From Halocafeteria seosinensis (taxonomy: Eukaryota > Sar > Bigyra > Bicosoecida), in the NCBI GenBank assembly GCA_001687465.1, contig LVLI01000953.1:1-43566 (forward strand): DNA of 43,566 nt. Reading direction: 5' to 3'. Below, piece after piece: positions 21,271 through 34,860 of this stretch. Position 1 is the first letter of the stretch. Every line of letters begins with the position of its first letter. The notes under the pieces were generated by a model, which worked only from the letters and a program-made list of their open reading frames with translations, searched no databases and was not told where the DNA came from. The position numbers were made by a program, and so were the translations under genes.

Positions 21271-24200
21271 CCTCTTCAACGGGTTGAAGCCGTTTAGTCC
21301 ACGATAGACCACTCGGTATAAGGCATTTGTCAAGTCTGGTGCTATTAAGTGTACAAACACAGAACGTCTCGTCGAAATCGTTTGGTGACGCATACTTAAC
21401 ACGCGTGAATACAGTGTAGTCTGAAATCTGCCAATTCCGTGGAAAAAGAACAATTGCTCAGGCTTTCTTGACCTTTCGCAAACTGCGAATGCAGAGCCAC
21501 GCTCTCCTGTACCCTGGCTTAATTGCGAACCAAGCAAGGCATCCATTCATCGTAAATTCGTGGTTTCCGAGAGCCGAAGAACTAGGTAAGTGTTGCGTTT
21601 AGCTTCATTCTCTGTCCCCTGAGTGGCCCCCCAATTGAAGTCTCTGTTGCTCCTCGGTGGCAACTCCGTTCACGCCGAACACCCGACTGAGGGCGTGTCA
21701 AACCTCGGTGCGGGGCCTACTCCCCAACTTCTCGGGAGAGCTTCCCTGCAAGGGCGGTCCCTTTGGGAAAATGACCCACACGATGAGCATTGTGGAAACA
21801 CCTGGTGAGATGATAAGACTTCAACATACACTATTCAGACTTACACTAATCATTTTCGGGGCAAGAAAGCCGGAAGAGCACAGATAGTTAATTAGATTGT
21901 ATGCGATGAATTGTAGGTGGTTGCAGATGGCGTACCCATCAAGAATGAAGCTGTCAAGCGCGGTCGGCCTCCTAACAATATCTGCGTACTTGGTGAAGAC
22001 TGTCGCAGCCGGGTGCAGCTGGTACCATTCCTATTGGCACCCTTGTAATCCCGGCGAGTATATTCACTCGGGATGCTATTGGTGTAACGAAGAATGTTGT
22101 GACTGCCCCGTAAGTGGGACAACACTAGGGAACTCAAATTGTCTTACCTTCTAATCATCAGGCGGTTTCGTTTGTATCTACAGTCGGGGCAGTTTACCGA
22201 TAGCAAAAACGAAAATTCTTGTAAGAACTGCCCTAGAGGCGAGTACGCGTCAGGTGTTAGCAATGATCACTGTGATAACTGTCCGAGTGGTAAACATCAA
22301 TCATCATGGGGTCAATCCCACTGTGACTGGTGCCCCCACGGACAGATCTCTGGATGGGGAGACATCTGGTGCTCGAACTGTCCTGCTGGGAAGTACGAAA
22401 CTAACAGCCACAAGAGCTGCAGCTGGTGTCCAGGTGCGTATGCATTATTATCCCGACTATTTAGGTATTCTTGCGAAGGAACGTCTGCTCGCAGATGGGG
22501 AAACCAGCAATGATGGATGGAGTGGCTGCAGCGACTGCCCTGCTGGCAAATATGAACACGGCAAGAAGTCTTGCCGAAACTGCGCAGCAGGAAAATTCAG
22601 CAACCAGGGACGCAATTCTTGTAGACAATGCTCTGCGGGTCAGTTTGCAAGTGGAAGTGGAAACAGTCACTGTGATCAGTGCCCTTCCGGACGTTATCAA
22701 GACAGTTCAGGGGAAGACCACTGCGACGCTGCACCCCGAGGTCGGTATGCAAACAGTCGCACCAGCACAATGCCTTGCCCACGTGGAAGATATGGATCGT
22801 CTACTGGGTTAGCTAGCGCAAGCGACTGTAAAAGGTGTGCTGCCGGGAGGTACTCTAGTCACGAGGGCAATACCGCGCCCGGGGACTGCCGACTTTGTCC
22901 TGCCCAGAGACACGGAAATCCTGGAGACACCTCCTCGGATTGCGCCGGCGAGTGCCCAGCTGGTCGATATTGCCCTAAAGGCACGGCAGTGGGAGAAGAA
23001 CCCCCGTGTGGTGCCGTGGACCAGTTTTGCCCCAAAGGTAGTGAGCATCCTTTTTCCGTTTCGGAAGGTCATTACAGCGTCCCTCTAAGTGCCCATGAGA
23101 AGCTGAGGGAAAACCAAGTAGAATGCGAGCCTGGATATTACTGCACTGGAGGAGAAAGAATGAAATGTAAGGAGAGGTACTACGGCTCCGAATCAGGGCT
23201 GACGTCTCCGGAGTGTACGGGCCTTTGCGATAACGGCTACTTTTGCCCCGAGGGCAGCACATCAGCCAGAGAAGAGCCATGCTCGGATGATAACCCAGAA
23301 AAATATTGTGTGGAAGGATTCCGAAACCACTGCCCGTCAGATAGTTATACCACCCCGGAATCCCCGGACTACTCGCGGCGGAGCGGTTGCGAAGAGTGTC
23401 CTGTTGACTACGCATGCCACGGTGGCCTTAGGGTGAAGAAGCTGGCTTGGGAAGATCTCCACTGTGGGACCGACCCGAGGTTCGTGTTTGCACCCGAAAT
23501 TTCGAAAAAGAAAGAAGATGATGTAGACATAGGCAAGCCGCTGCTTCTTGAAGCAAGGCAAGAGTATCACTCCATCACCTACGAAATCGTATCGGTTCAA
23601 GAAAGTGGACGAAGGGGCGATGGACGGTTGTGCGAAGACGACATTACTTCTCAGTCACCATTTCGTATAGACAGCTACCTCGATGAAGCAACAATCTACC
23701 AGCCGAAGGATGACTCGGAGGCTATTGTCCAAACTAAAGGACAACTCAAAATTGGTAAAGGAGAGACCCTGGAGTTCGCTTCATGTGATAAGTATATGAT
23801 TGAAATCAAAGGAGTTTTTGATCAGGATGAGGAAGTCCGCTTAGAAGAGACTTGCAGTGTTTCTGTTGGCGTTGAATTTGTTAACTCTGCTCCAAGGCGG
23901 GTGGAGGGAGGGGATAGCAAGTTGCAAGTCACTGCCCGCCGGGGACAGCCGTTCAATGAGAGTGTCGGTGAGCCCTTACTGCAGTATTTTGAAGACCCTG
24001 ATGGAGATGAAATTGCATTTCGTATCGAGTCAGAAAGTGGCTGGCGCAGGCGGAACCTTGAAGGCGAAGATCATTTGTTTTTCATCGACAGTTGCTCCGG
24101 CCAAATCCGAGTCGGGGAACCTCTCGCATTGCAGCAGATGGATGAATTGGCTACTGTTACGTTGACCATAGTAGTGAGCGACAACCGTCCTCAAGATACA

Positions 24201-27200
24201 GGAGAGGCCACGGATGAAGTGTATGTGACTGTGCAAGAGCGAAATCGACCTCCGCGAATACAAGAACCTCTCCCGGTATTGCATGTGGTAGAAGGGGCTA
24301 GTAAGGGAACTCCAGTCGGAACGAAAGACGACCCCGATCGCAGCGAGTTTAAGACTATCGTGCAGGATGAGTTTGTGACAGATCCTGACTCTGACGAAAC
24401 TACTGTTTCAAAAGGCAGTTGTTCCCTCGATACCGCCTGCGAAGTCTTCACTGTGTCCAAAGATGGGAAGGTCACAGTAAAGGATCCCACGTATCTGGAT
24501 CACGACAAAGCAGGAACGCTTCCAAACTTCTTGCCCGTGGTTTATAGTGATGGTGTATCGGGGAGTACTTCAGCTGCCTTGGAGATATATGTGGAGGAGC
24601 TACGAGAAGCTCCTGTCATAACTACAACCGCCTTCGAAGTAAAGGAACAAACCACTGGGGTAATCGGTCAGCTGTCAGGCGAAGACAATCATGGGGACGA
24701 GTTCGAGTATTTCTTAGTAGATGCCATTAATAACCGTGGGGCTGATGAGTCTCGCATCTCCTTGAACAAGAATCAGATCGTTGTTGACAGTGGTGGGTTC
24801 AATACGGTGCGATGTACAAGCGCAGGCTGCAAAAATTGTAAACCGTACGACGAGTGGATAAAATTGACAGTGCAAGCGAAAGTGACGAACAATGATGATT
24901 CGATGCCAGGTCCTACTATGTCAGAAAAGACAGAAGTACAAATCGATGTTCAGTCGATTTCGAAGGCTCCGAGATTTATTGAACCATCTAGAAACCTAAC
25001 TATGCAGGAAGAAACTTCCAATGAAAAAATTGACCTATCCCCCTTATTTTGCGACATCGATGGAGGCTTAATCCTCTACGAAATAAGTCGTGTCGAGGGA
25101 CCGACAGGTCAAGCTCCATCTGCGACACAATTCTCCATAGATGAACGGTCAGGACTTCTTTCTCTCAATGAGCCCTTGGACTATGAGAATGCAAATAAGT
25201 ATATCTTCAGGATGAAGGCAATTAATGCGGGTGCACCGCATAAATTTGCGAACGTTTCATTCAACTTGTTCGTTGTTGATGTTCCTGAGCCTCCGAGGAT
25301 TATAACAAAGTCAGTAGAGATCAACGAAGGAAGTGACCATACGACGGGCACGCTTGCTCGGTTAGAAGTAAAGGACAGGGACATATATGCTGGAACTGAA
25401 CGTCCATATTCCTCTACCCCGGCTGCGTTTAAGTTTGAGCAGGTATCGCAACTTGACACGCTTCATGTCAATCAGAGTACTGGTGAACTCAGTGTTCATG
25501 CTGGCCATGTTATTGACTATGAACCTCTGTATCCGGATCCGGGTCTAGAGCTGCAGTTAAGAGTGAAAGACACGCGGAACAATGTATCGTCTGCGGTCAC
25601 TCGTGTGCTAATAGAGGTTCAAGACGTTACCGAGGCTCCCTTCTTTTCCCCACCGGAACAAGACTTTACTATGGATGTCGTTCGGCAGGGGGAAATCCTG
25701 GGGACCGTTGATGCTTCTGATTATGATATTGACGACTCTATTACGTATCGGCTTATAGACAGTCCCCCCTTCGTGCAGATAAAAGAGACTAGCGGACTCC
25801 TGCTACCGATTCCAGAACTAGGCAACAGCTCCAGTGGTGGTTCAATCGACTTTGGTGTTGAGGTAGGTGACACTTTGCAACTAACCGTGGAGATCCGTGA
25901 TACTTATAATCTAACGTCTGTTGGCACCCACACTATACGCGTGGTAGAAAATCAAGCTCCCCCGCGTTGGATAGGGTCTTTCTATGAGCACTTCAGTGAA
26001 AACCTGGTATATCAACTCAATGTACCGGAACGTCATAACGGAGTCGTCAATAATTTCAGACTAAGATGCGAAGATCCGAATGGAGGGAACGTTCAGTTTA
26101 GTGTCCAAACGACGAGTCCTCGTGAATTTTCCTCCTTACTCCGCCTCTTGCCTAGCACTGGTCAACTGGAAGTGCCTGATCCGGATGCACTCGATCTGTA
26201 CAAATTGGAGCATCACCATGGCATTCTGAATGTGATTTGCTCCGATAGCACGAACAAACAGTCTCCAGTCGGCAAACTTAATGTGTCAATAAGCGATACA
26301 CCACAAGCACCTAACTTTCGTGATGCCCCCTTGGACCCTGTACTGGCGATTCAGGAGGACGCCAACGAGGGTATACCAGTGGCCACAGTCAAGGCATTTG
26401 ATCCTGACGAACACAGCGCATACCACCTGGCGTTCAACATGGCCTTTGAAGACGGTCCAAGCGACCAACCTGCTCCTTTGACTGCTACCGACCCTGTGTT
26501 TGAAACCGACGGGCATGTTGCGTTCGCTAACCTGACACTTGCAGTGTCACTCAATTACAACAGGCAACATTTCTATCGTTTGAATGTCTCAGTTAATGAC
26601 CAGACGGGATTGATTGATAGTATGATTTATGAACTGCACGTCGAGTTCGTGAATACTGCACCCTCATTCGACCAAGACGTGTATGTAGTAAGTGTTAGGG
26701 AAGACGTGGAGGAGAGTGTCCCTATTAAGTCAGCCTTCACATTTTCGGACCGAACGCCTTTTGATCGCCAAGTCGAGTACAGTTATGAGGTTTTGTGGAG
26801 TGACGAGCCAGGACTGTTTACGTTCGTCGGTCACGACTTGTCACTAGCCCCAGGACGAAGCATGAATTATGAGGTGCAACCCATTCATTACGCACGGGTT
26901 CAAATTATTGACGAGGGAGGCTTAACCGACGAAGCCAACATCACCGTGCATCTCACCGATGTCAATGACATAAATGTAGAGGAATTCCGGAGTCCTTCTT
27001 TAGCGACACGTGGTGGCAACAAAGTACACTTCATTGGAAGGGAAATGGGGCCAATATGGCGTGAAGCTCAAGTCCGAGCTGAGCTTCAAAGTAGCGATGG
27101 ACTCTTCTATGCAAATGCGGATTGTCAAAGACGGCAAAATGGCTCCCAATGGATTAACACGGAAGTCGAATGCCAAGCTCCGGAGGGCATCGGTAAACGC

Positions 27201-27297
27201 TTGCGTTGGACGCTTCATATCGATGCGCATACTTACTCTACGCTTAAGCTCAGTTCATCGTACGCGAAGCCGCAGTTAAACGAATTATCTTCATGGC
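21271..27297 (+). repeat. Copy 1 of a direct segmental duplication
   Basis: This segment is near-identical to 37403-43566 over its 5' flank, first exons and the ectodomain of the giant gene. The offset is about 16.1 kb in the 5' part and 16269 bp after 40205. The 3' limit is set by the window end, so the unit may be longer. The first bases of both copies include the 16-bp palindrome CTTCAACGGGTTGAAG. Confidence 0.9.
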
Positions 27298-30200
27298 CTC
27301 AAGAGGCGAGTACGACAGGTGGTCAACTATTCAAGATCACTGGTGAAAATCTTGGCCCTCAAATACTCACCGATATTAATGGGAACAGAAGGAATACCTC
27401 CGTCTCTGTCCGATATCGCAATAGCGCAGGCGACGAACTCGAAAGTGGTCAGTGCCAAATTACATCGGCACATAGCGAGGTTTCTTGTTTTACGAGTGAA
27501 GGAACGGGTGGCTCCCTTGAGTTTAAACTGCGAGTTGGACCCGAATCCAGCAATTGGCTCCAGGAGACCCAGTGGTTGGTTCCCCTCAATGATACACAAT
27601 ATGCTTCACCAGAAATCCAAGCTATGCGGACCTTGATGAGCAAGTTCCCAACGACTGGCGTCAATGAAGCGATGCAATTGATTGGACAAAATTTCGGCCC
27701 TAGACAAACGAAGATAGATGCTATCATGTCGAATGACAAGTATACGTTGCGTGTTGCATGCCCTACCGGGAAGCATAATCACACAGTGGCAACATGCGAT
27801 ATTCCAGCGGGAGTGGGTGAAGGGTACGTCTTTACCGTTACTGTCTCTGGTCTGGAATCGGAATCAAGTGGTGAAGTCTACACGTTTTCCTACGACCCTC
27901 CAAGTATCAAAGCCATAACAGATATTCAAGGTGGCCCACCTGTCAACCTCGACACGAAAGGAGACGAGCTTGTTGTAATAACGGGGTCCAACTTTGGACC
28001 CTTGTGGAGCTACAACCTCCCCATTAAGACACTCTATGGCGCAGAATTCGAGTATCTTGCAGAAGATTGCACGCTTGCTTCTGAACATACTGTGATTGAA
28101 TGTTCCACTGTCGAAGGTGTCGGCAATAATCATAAATGGAAAGTAATTGTTGGCGACCAAGCTTCCAATATCATGAAAGATGTCAGTAACTATCATCCAC
28201 CCATTGTTGGGACGTATCGCCGTGGGTTGCTTGAGCCAATAGGAGAGGGTACTGCTAATTTCAATACGGAGGGCGAGGATGAAGTAATAATTGGCGGCAG
28301 TTTCTTTGGGCCTTCAGAGACTGTGCCAGACAAGGTTGTCTACGGACAGGGGAATGAGACGTTTCATGCACAGGACTGCAAAGTCGTTGATCATGACAAC
28401 CTGCGTTGTTTTACAGCCCCAGGAGCTGGTGATGACCATTTTTGGACTGTCATTATAGCCGGCCAGCAATCCGAAGTATCTACTACAGGGTACGGTCCTC
28501 CGGAAATTTTAGATTTCCAGGGAGTCGATGGGTCGGACCCACAAGCCTTGAATACACTTGGCGGAGATACCATCGATATCGTGGGCACCAACTTTGGGCC
28601 ATCGGCAAATTCGAGTAACTTCTTGGAGAAGGTTACTTTCGGTCCCCGTGGCAATGAATTTGAAGCCCAGCCATGTGAAGTGGTTTCTCATCACAGAATT
28701 CGTTGCACGGTGGGCCAAGGCAGCGGTAGTCAACACCGTTGGATCGTGAAAGTGGCTGGGCAACGCAGCAGAACGAGTCCAAAGTTTACAAATTTCGCCA
28801 GTCCTACAATTGAGGTAATCTCTCCGGGGAACGGTCCAACCGGATATAACGTAACAGGGGGTTCCATGCCGCGGATTGAGTTGCGCGGATATCATTTCGG
28901 AGTGAATCTTCTTCAAGATGTGGATGTTTCTGTGCTTTTTGATGCCACAGGGCGATTTCCGCGCCTGTACGAATCCGAGGACGCAAACATTACGTCTATA
29001 CTCGGTGAGTTCTTCGACGTACAGCAGTTACATCCATTGGACTTTGTACAGAAAGTCGGCTCTAAGAATCTTGATGGAGATGCTCTTAACCTGTGGCTAG
29101 ATACGATCCACGAGATTCCTGTTGATTCCTCCATGATCGAATGGTTGTCCAAAAATTCCGAGGCTCAGAAGATTGCGTTCACTCTTCCCGAAGGATTTGG
29201 GGCTCACCGGCCGGTAATGGTCAAAGTTGGGGGGAAAATATCGCATCCGGCGTGGTTTGGCTATGACCCACCTCGGATAAGAAACGTAGCCCCGAGTGTC
29301 CCTACGGGAGGCTCGTTTGAGATTGTTATCGACGGAGAGAACTTCTGTGGTGGACGCTCTTGCAAGAGCGTTGAATGTTGCGGAACAGTGTATGTTGATG
29401 GAGACGTTGTGGATGTGGCCGATCACCGATATTCCCATGACCAGATTAGAGCAACAATACCAAATGAAAACACGGAACAACATGTTCTTCAGGTCCACGT
29501 AACGGGTCAGACCTCAGCCTCTGCTGAACGAACCTTTGGTGCCATAGCTCCAAGCATCGCAGGTCAAGAGAAGTTCAAGGCATGGCCCGAGTTCAATACT
29601 ACAGGTGGTGAAGAATTGACCTTATTCAACATCCGCGGCGTGACCGGTGGAACTCAGGCGCAGGATCTCTCAATTACAGTGGGAGAGAGGCCCTGTGACA
29701 TAAAGGGTGACCTAAGTTTGGTGCAGAGAGACAGTGGTATTTGGGAGGCCAATGTGACTTGTTCGACGCCCGAGAACGTTGGAAAAGATTTATCCGTCAA
29801 CGTGGAGATCTCCGGAGTGTCCTCACCCGATCAACAATTCTCGATTAGCTACGCTTCTCCCACTGTATGTTTGATACAATTGGCGCCCGACAATCTCGAG
29901 AATGTCGTCCACGTTAGTAAGGCTCCGGAGTGCGACTTAGTTTTCAATGGCCGTGAGGTATCAGCCACGGAAAACAAGTTGCCTACGGAGGGGGGTGAAC
30001 TATTGATAGAAGGGCGCAACTTCGGTTCGAGTTTTCTTGGTATGGAGGCCGTTTTGGACATCGCAGGAATTGGAACGATCAACATTACAGAGCACACGCA
30101 TCATAAGATTCGAGCGATCCTTCCCGAAGGTTCAGGAAAAGATTTAGTTGGAAGCTTCTTCGTTCGTGATGCGCGCAATACTGATATTTTCGAGATTAGT

Positions 30201-33200
30201 TTCAATCCTCCCTCTATTGACGATATAACCCCTGGCTCCATTCCCACTTTGATTGATCCTGCCACAGACACAATAACTGTCCACGGGAATGACTTTGGTC
30301 CAGGCGGAGACGAGGTGTCGGTGCTAATCTCCGGCAAGACATGTGAGGTGGTTCACTCGGACCATCAAGACATCACATGTGTTCCCCCTAATGGTCAAGG
30401 AGATGAAATCGAGGTGCAAGTTCAGGTGTCATCACAAATGGATTCACGAGTGGGCATTCTGCAGTATAAGCCTGCCGCTATGGAAAGCATTTCCACTAAG
30501 TCAGGAGAGCATCCGACGTCAGGTCTGGATGAAGACGACAATCCCATCGAGGTCGTCATCACTGGACAAAATTTCGGGACCGAAGGAAGTGTATGCTTTA
30601 GAAAGCAAAGCGGTGAATGTTCGCACGTGATCGAGGAACTGGATCTGAACCACACTTTCGCCGTCTTCCAGTTACCCCAAGGGTACGGAGAATATGAGGT
30701 AGAGGTCCATGTTGATGGATGGAGTGACGCAGAATCAGGAGTAGAATCAACTCAACAGTTTAAATACGACCCACCAGAAGTTCATGACGTTCGCCGGATG
30801 GAATCTGCTCTCTCGTCTAACCGCGATTGTACCCCCTTCTCGCGATGCTTTCAAGGTGACGGAGATGAAGAGCAGTGTGTGATGGAGCATCCTCAATGTT
30901 TCCCTACTGTTGGTGGTGTGCCGATCATGTTGAAAGGCAAGAACTTTGGGCCGGACTATTCAGTCGTGCAACCAAAGATTGATGGTGAAGCTTGTCAGAT
31001 GGAACCTCAGCACGAGAGCGAAATGACCCACAACGAGGTCTATTGTACGCTTCCCGGAGGAGTAGGTACTGATATAAACGCTGCGGTAACAGTTGGCGAC
31101 GCTGAGTCTAGCGTGACAACAACGTTCTCCTACGATCCACCCCGAGTGGATACTGTCCGACCAAACGTTCCTAATGCGGAAGGGGAAACGATCATTATAA
31201 CGGGGCAGAACTTCAGTCCGGGTGGCTCTAGCAGGAATGTGAGGGTATTGGTTGGAGATCTTCCGTGCTTGAATCCACTGGTAGAGGATGATACTACGAT
31301 ATCGTGTTCCACACAGGCTGACGTCGTAGGTTCCAAGAGTATTAACCTTACTGTCGCCGAACGGGAAGTATTCTTCCCGAAGTGGAGAGACTTTATCATT
31401 GCAAAATGCGAGCAACACTGGTATGGTCTCAAAGGCGAGGAGTGTCTGCATTGTCCTAAGGAAGAAATCGGAGCTGTTTGTCCCGGTGGTGAATTGGAAA
31501 GAGATCTAATCTATGCAGATGAGGGCTTTTGGCGAGTGAACGATTCCACTCCCTCCGATCGATGCCACGAAAAACGGCAAGACAGGAAACAGTGTCCTGT
31601 CTTCCTTGGATGCATTCCGCAATTTGCGTGCTTAGGCAACAACACTTGCGCGGAAGGGTATACCTCGACTCGATGCAGCCAGTGTGTGGATGGGACTCAT
31701 TTCCGCATGAATGGAGAATGTGTAAAATGTCCTGAACACGCCTGGCTCCTCGGAGTAATGTTTGTCATGGCTGCTATGGGGGCTACGGTTGGAGGCTATT
31801 TGATCAATGCGAAGCAAATCCAATTGGCAGCATTCACGATCGGGCTTGACTATTTCCAAGTTGTGGCAAATTTTGCTCGTACGCGAGTGGACTGGCCGTC
31901 CTCAGTGGAGCGAGTGCTACAGATCCTATCACTGTTCAATTTTAACTTGGAGCTGGCGGCCCCGGAATGCTATGTTCAGCCACCACCTCCTTATGAGGTC
32001 CGTTGGATTACAATGATGGCTGTTCCCTTAGCTGCGGCATCTCTACTTGCGGTCGTGTACGTGGTACACTATCTATATAAACTACTCATCTTGAAACGCC
32101 CCGCACAGAAGCGTCACACACATATGCATGCTTTGATTGCCACATTAATTATCATCATGTATGTGCTTTACTTGTTCCTCTCGCGGATGACCCTGGATGT
32201 TTTTAACTGCGTTCCCGCTGATCCTCCGGATGGCAACCTCTACATGTCGGGAAATACGAATATTATTTGTGGTGAATCAGACGTACACGTCAACTTACTA
32301 CTTCCTTTGGCACTGGTCTCATTTGTCGTATACGTTGGTTTATTCCCCGTGGGCTCGTTCTTGTTCTTAAAGAGGAACAAACAGAGGGCAAAACACGATC
32401 AGATTCTTCGAGCCCATTGTCAGGGAAAATCCCCGTTGACCAACCCAAATTACGTCTTCCGGCGCAGATATCAGCGTCTCTATTATCTCTTCAAACCTGG
32501 AAAATGGTATTGGATAACCCTCATCTTGCTTCGCAAACTTCTAATTGCCTTGACAGCTTTGATGTTCCGCAGTACACCAACGTACCAGTTGGGGATGTCG
32601 TTACTTGTAATCTTCGCGGCGTTTACACTTCAGATTCGACATGAACCGTACATGAGCCGAAGTCAATACGAGGAAGTCCTCGAGGAACACCGTCGGAAGG
32701 TTGCGGAAGGGGATGAAATGCATATGCAAATCCAGGCGGTTATTGATGCCACCGATGAAAAGAGTGCAAAGGCCGCGAAGAAAGCAATCACAATGTACAG
32801 CGATTTGGAGGATGCGCGTAACGGAATTCCTGTTTCAGAACCATTGGTCCGTTTGCTAGCCGACTACAACGTAGTTGAGTCGTTGTTGCTGGGAAGTGCG
32901 TTGTTGGTGAGTCTAGCCGGTATTATGCTTCTCTCTGGCCGTTTCGAGGGAGAAGAAAAAGATCAAAATAGGGGAGAATATGAAACGCTTGGGGTACTGA
33001 CCGTGTTAGTTATTGTCTGCAGCTGTGTATATTTCCTCCTCGTCTTTATCTTCGAACTATTAAGCACGTTCCGGCCCAAGACTGCTCTCATGATAACCTC
33101 AAAGCTATCTTGTGGGAAGAAGGTAAAGGCTCACAGTGTTGAAGGTGTGCGAAAGCCACGACGCTCGGTATCTTCTGGCAGCGGCCGACGATCACTTTCT

Positions 33201-33716
33201 ACTACTACGGATGATGACGAAACCTACGATGCTCAAATAAATCCTCTGGCATTGACCCAACACATAACCTCCCCTAAAGAGACCGAGTCGCCGAGCGTAC
33301 AAAATGATGAAGCTGACCTAAGGAAGCGTTTGGAAGACGCAAGAGAGGAAATTCGTAGGTTGCGGAAGCAGGAAAATGTTGGAAACGTCAGAAACCAAAA
33401 CGAATCAGAACAGAAACGTGATTTTTTACAATATCGGCCGACTGGATGGAGTAATAGACGAATGTTTAATCCAATTACTGCTAACTCCGCTGAATCACCT
33501 CAGTCGTCCCGTAACGGCAAAGAATCATGGAAGACACGAGAAGAACCCTCACAGCTGAGTAGAGGAAGTTTTTCGTCGAAATCTCTCAAAGCTGCCTCCT
33601 TCCGTGCTCGCAGGGCTTCGTCCGGAAGAAGTCTAGACTCTGATGCAGCTCCGTCGTCTCTGCGAGCAAAAAGGGATACAGCTTCGGGTTCTATTGAAGA
33701 CGAAAAGTACAAGTAA
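21906..33716 (+). CDS. Giant surface protein: Cys-rich, cadherin-like, IPT/TIG repeats, eight membrane segments (3891 aa)
   Basis: Exons 21906-22109, 22184-22433 and 22495-33716, with introns of 74 and 61 nt, join in phase. ATG 21906 gives a signal peptide (LSSAVGLLTISAYLVKTVAA); ATG 21927 is an alternative. Residues about 37-470 are Cys-rich repeats of the type CxxCPxGxYxSxxxxxxC (GCC2/GCC3, TNFR/ephrin-receptor-like). Residues about 614-1640 hold cadherin-like repeats with acidic calcium-type motifs (DPDGDEI, DPDSDET, DPDEH). About 14 IPT/TIG-like repeats follow (1645-3110), each with a phrase like TTGGxxxxITGxNFGP. A Cys-rich segment (3123-3234) precedes eight hydrophobic segments (about 3235-3255, 3323-3350, 3364-3381, 3420-3443, 3492-3510, 3515-3532, 3612-3633, 3650-3674). 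A Ser-rich cytoplasmic tail with a short coiled coil (DLRKRLEDAREEIRRLRKQE) ends the protein. The architecture suggests adhesion or sensing at the cell surface; the membrane part recalls multi-pass modules seen after GCC2/GCC3 repeats in protists, and a channel is possible but not shown. Confidence 0.92.
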
Positions 33717-34186
33717 GCGTTGTGCAAAGCTGCCTGTGTAGACGTGTTCTGTACAGACAATATACAAGGCTTCATTTTACATTTCAAACTCTAGCTGTGT
33801 AATGCCGTCTAGAAATCCACGGGGTTGGTGGGTGGCGTTAAAAAGCGAATAACAATGGTTAGTAGGGGAAACGAGTGCGACTGCGAGGATCGAAGGAAGG
33901 TTACCTCGAGTTTGATGCGAATGAAATATTTGATGGTGGATGACAGAATGGGGGCATGCTACATTTGAACGGAATAACAGACTTCGAAGGATTGTTAAAG
34001 ATACAAATATATGTAACTGTTGTCGTTTCATGAAGCCCCGTTGATTGGGACTCTTGATGTTAGGAATAGATCAACCGCAGAAAAGGGTAAATTCATTGTC
34101 CAACAACAGCAGAAATTTTTATTATAGAGTCATGTAGCTCATCAGGAGATATGGAAAGCTCCAGGGGCGGTATATTTGGTTTTTAA
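33717..34186. other. 3' flank of the giant gene
   Basis: No gene is seen here. The sequence becomes AT-richer toward 34150. It should contain the 3' UTR and polyadenylation region of the giant gene; no signal was singled out. Confidence 0.4.
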
Positions 34187-34860
34187 AGTGGTAATATCGA
34201 ATTTGTATTCGAAGCCCTTCGAGCACCTGATGCTATTGCAGGACACCAAGTAGGTTATAACTGTGGTATTGTCAATATCACGGGTTATTCCACTGGAAAT
34301 ATTGAAGGAGGATGGGCAGGTGCTATTTCTGGTAATACACTACACGCACCTGCTGGTTACGCGAATGGTCAAGTGTGTACGTCCTTTGTTCCTGTTCCAT
34401 AGCGAGATATTCTTGGCTCATGGAGTGATGGTATTGTGGTCATACCAACGGCTTTGTTTATATTAAGGAATGCTAAAGTATGGGACACATAGCTGCAGAT
34501 TACGGTGAAGGAATTACTAGTACAGTGGTCGTGACACAGCAGAGAAAAATGTTGAAGTACATGTATACACAAGGAGACATTCGTGGCCAACAAACAGAAG
34601 GTAGTACAGGATCCCAGTCAGGAGGGCATCCAGGCTCGTTGACACATGAATACATATGCATCAGAAATAGTCACTGGTACGGATGCTTGTGGGATTATTG
34701 GAACTATATTGCATGAAACCAGTGGTACTACATACTGTATCCAAGCAAAATACCCTGTATACAATGGCACTGGAGGAACAGTGTCAATCATAGGAATGGA
34801 TACTGGTAACAAGCTTTCGAAGACAGGAAATTCGGATGATTTGACAGGCATTCATGGGCA
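34187..34860 (+). pseudogene. Decayed Gly/Thr/Ile-rich repeat-protein remnant
   Basis: A Met-less frame from about 34187 to a TAG at 34400-34402 encodes a peptide with spaced TG-x-I-x-G phrases (IVNITGYSTGNIEGG, WAGAISGNT). Similar phrases recur after stops and frame changes up to about 34850 (EIVTGTDACGIIGTI, GGTVSIIGMDTGN). This looks like a repetitive, beta-rich secreted protein broken by stops and frameshifts. The family is unknown. It could also be part of the cargo or flank of the adjacent transposon. Confidence 0.35.

Noticed and set aside
21580-21926. Possible 5' UTR intron before the giant gene (ctag|gtaagt ... gttgcag|ATG)
   Set aside because: Donor and acceptor look acceptable and are present in both copies, but the length is several times that of other introns and there is no coding evidence on the upstream side.
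22254-22494. 5' extension of the giant open frame before 22495
   Set aside because: It is in a different frame from the Cys-rich exon over the same bases and lacks the CxxCPxG pattern; the spliced model continues the repeat pattern and signal peptide.
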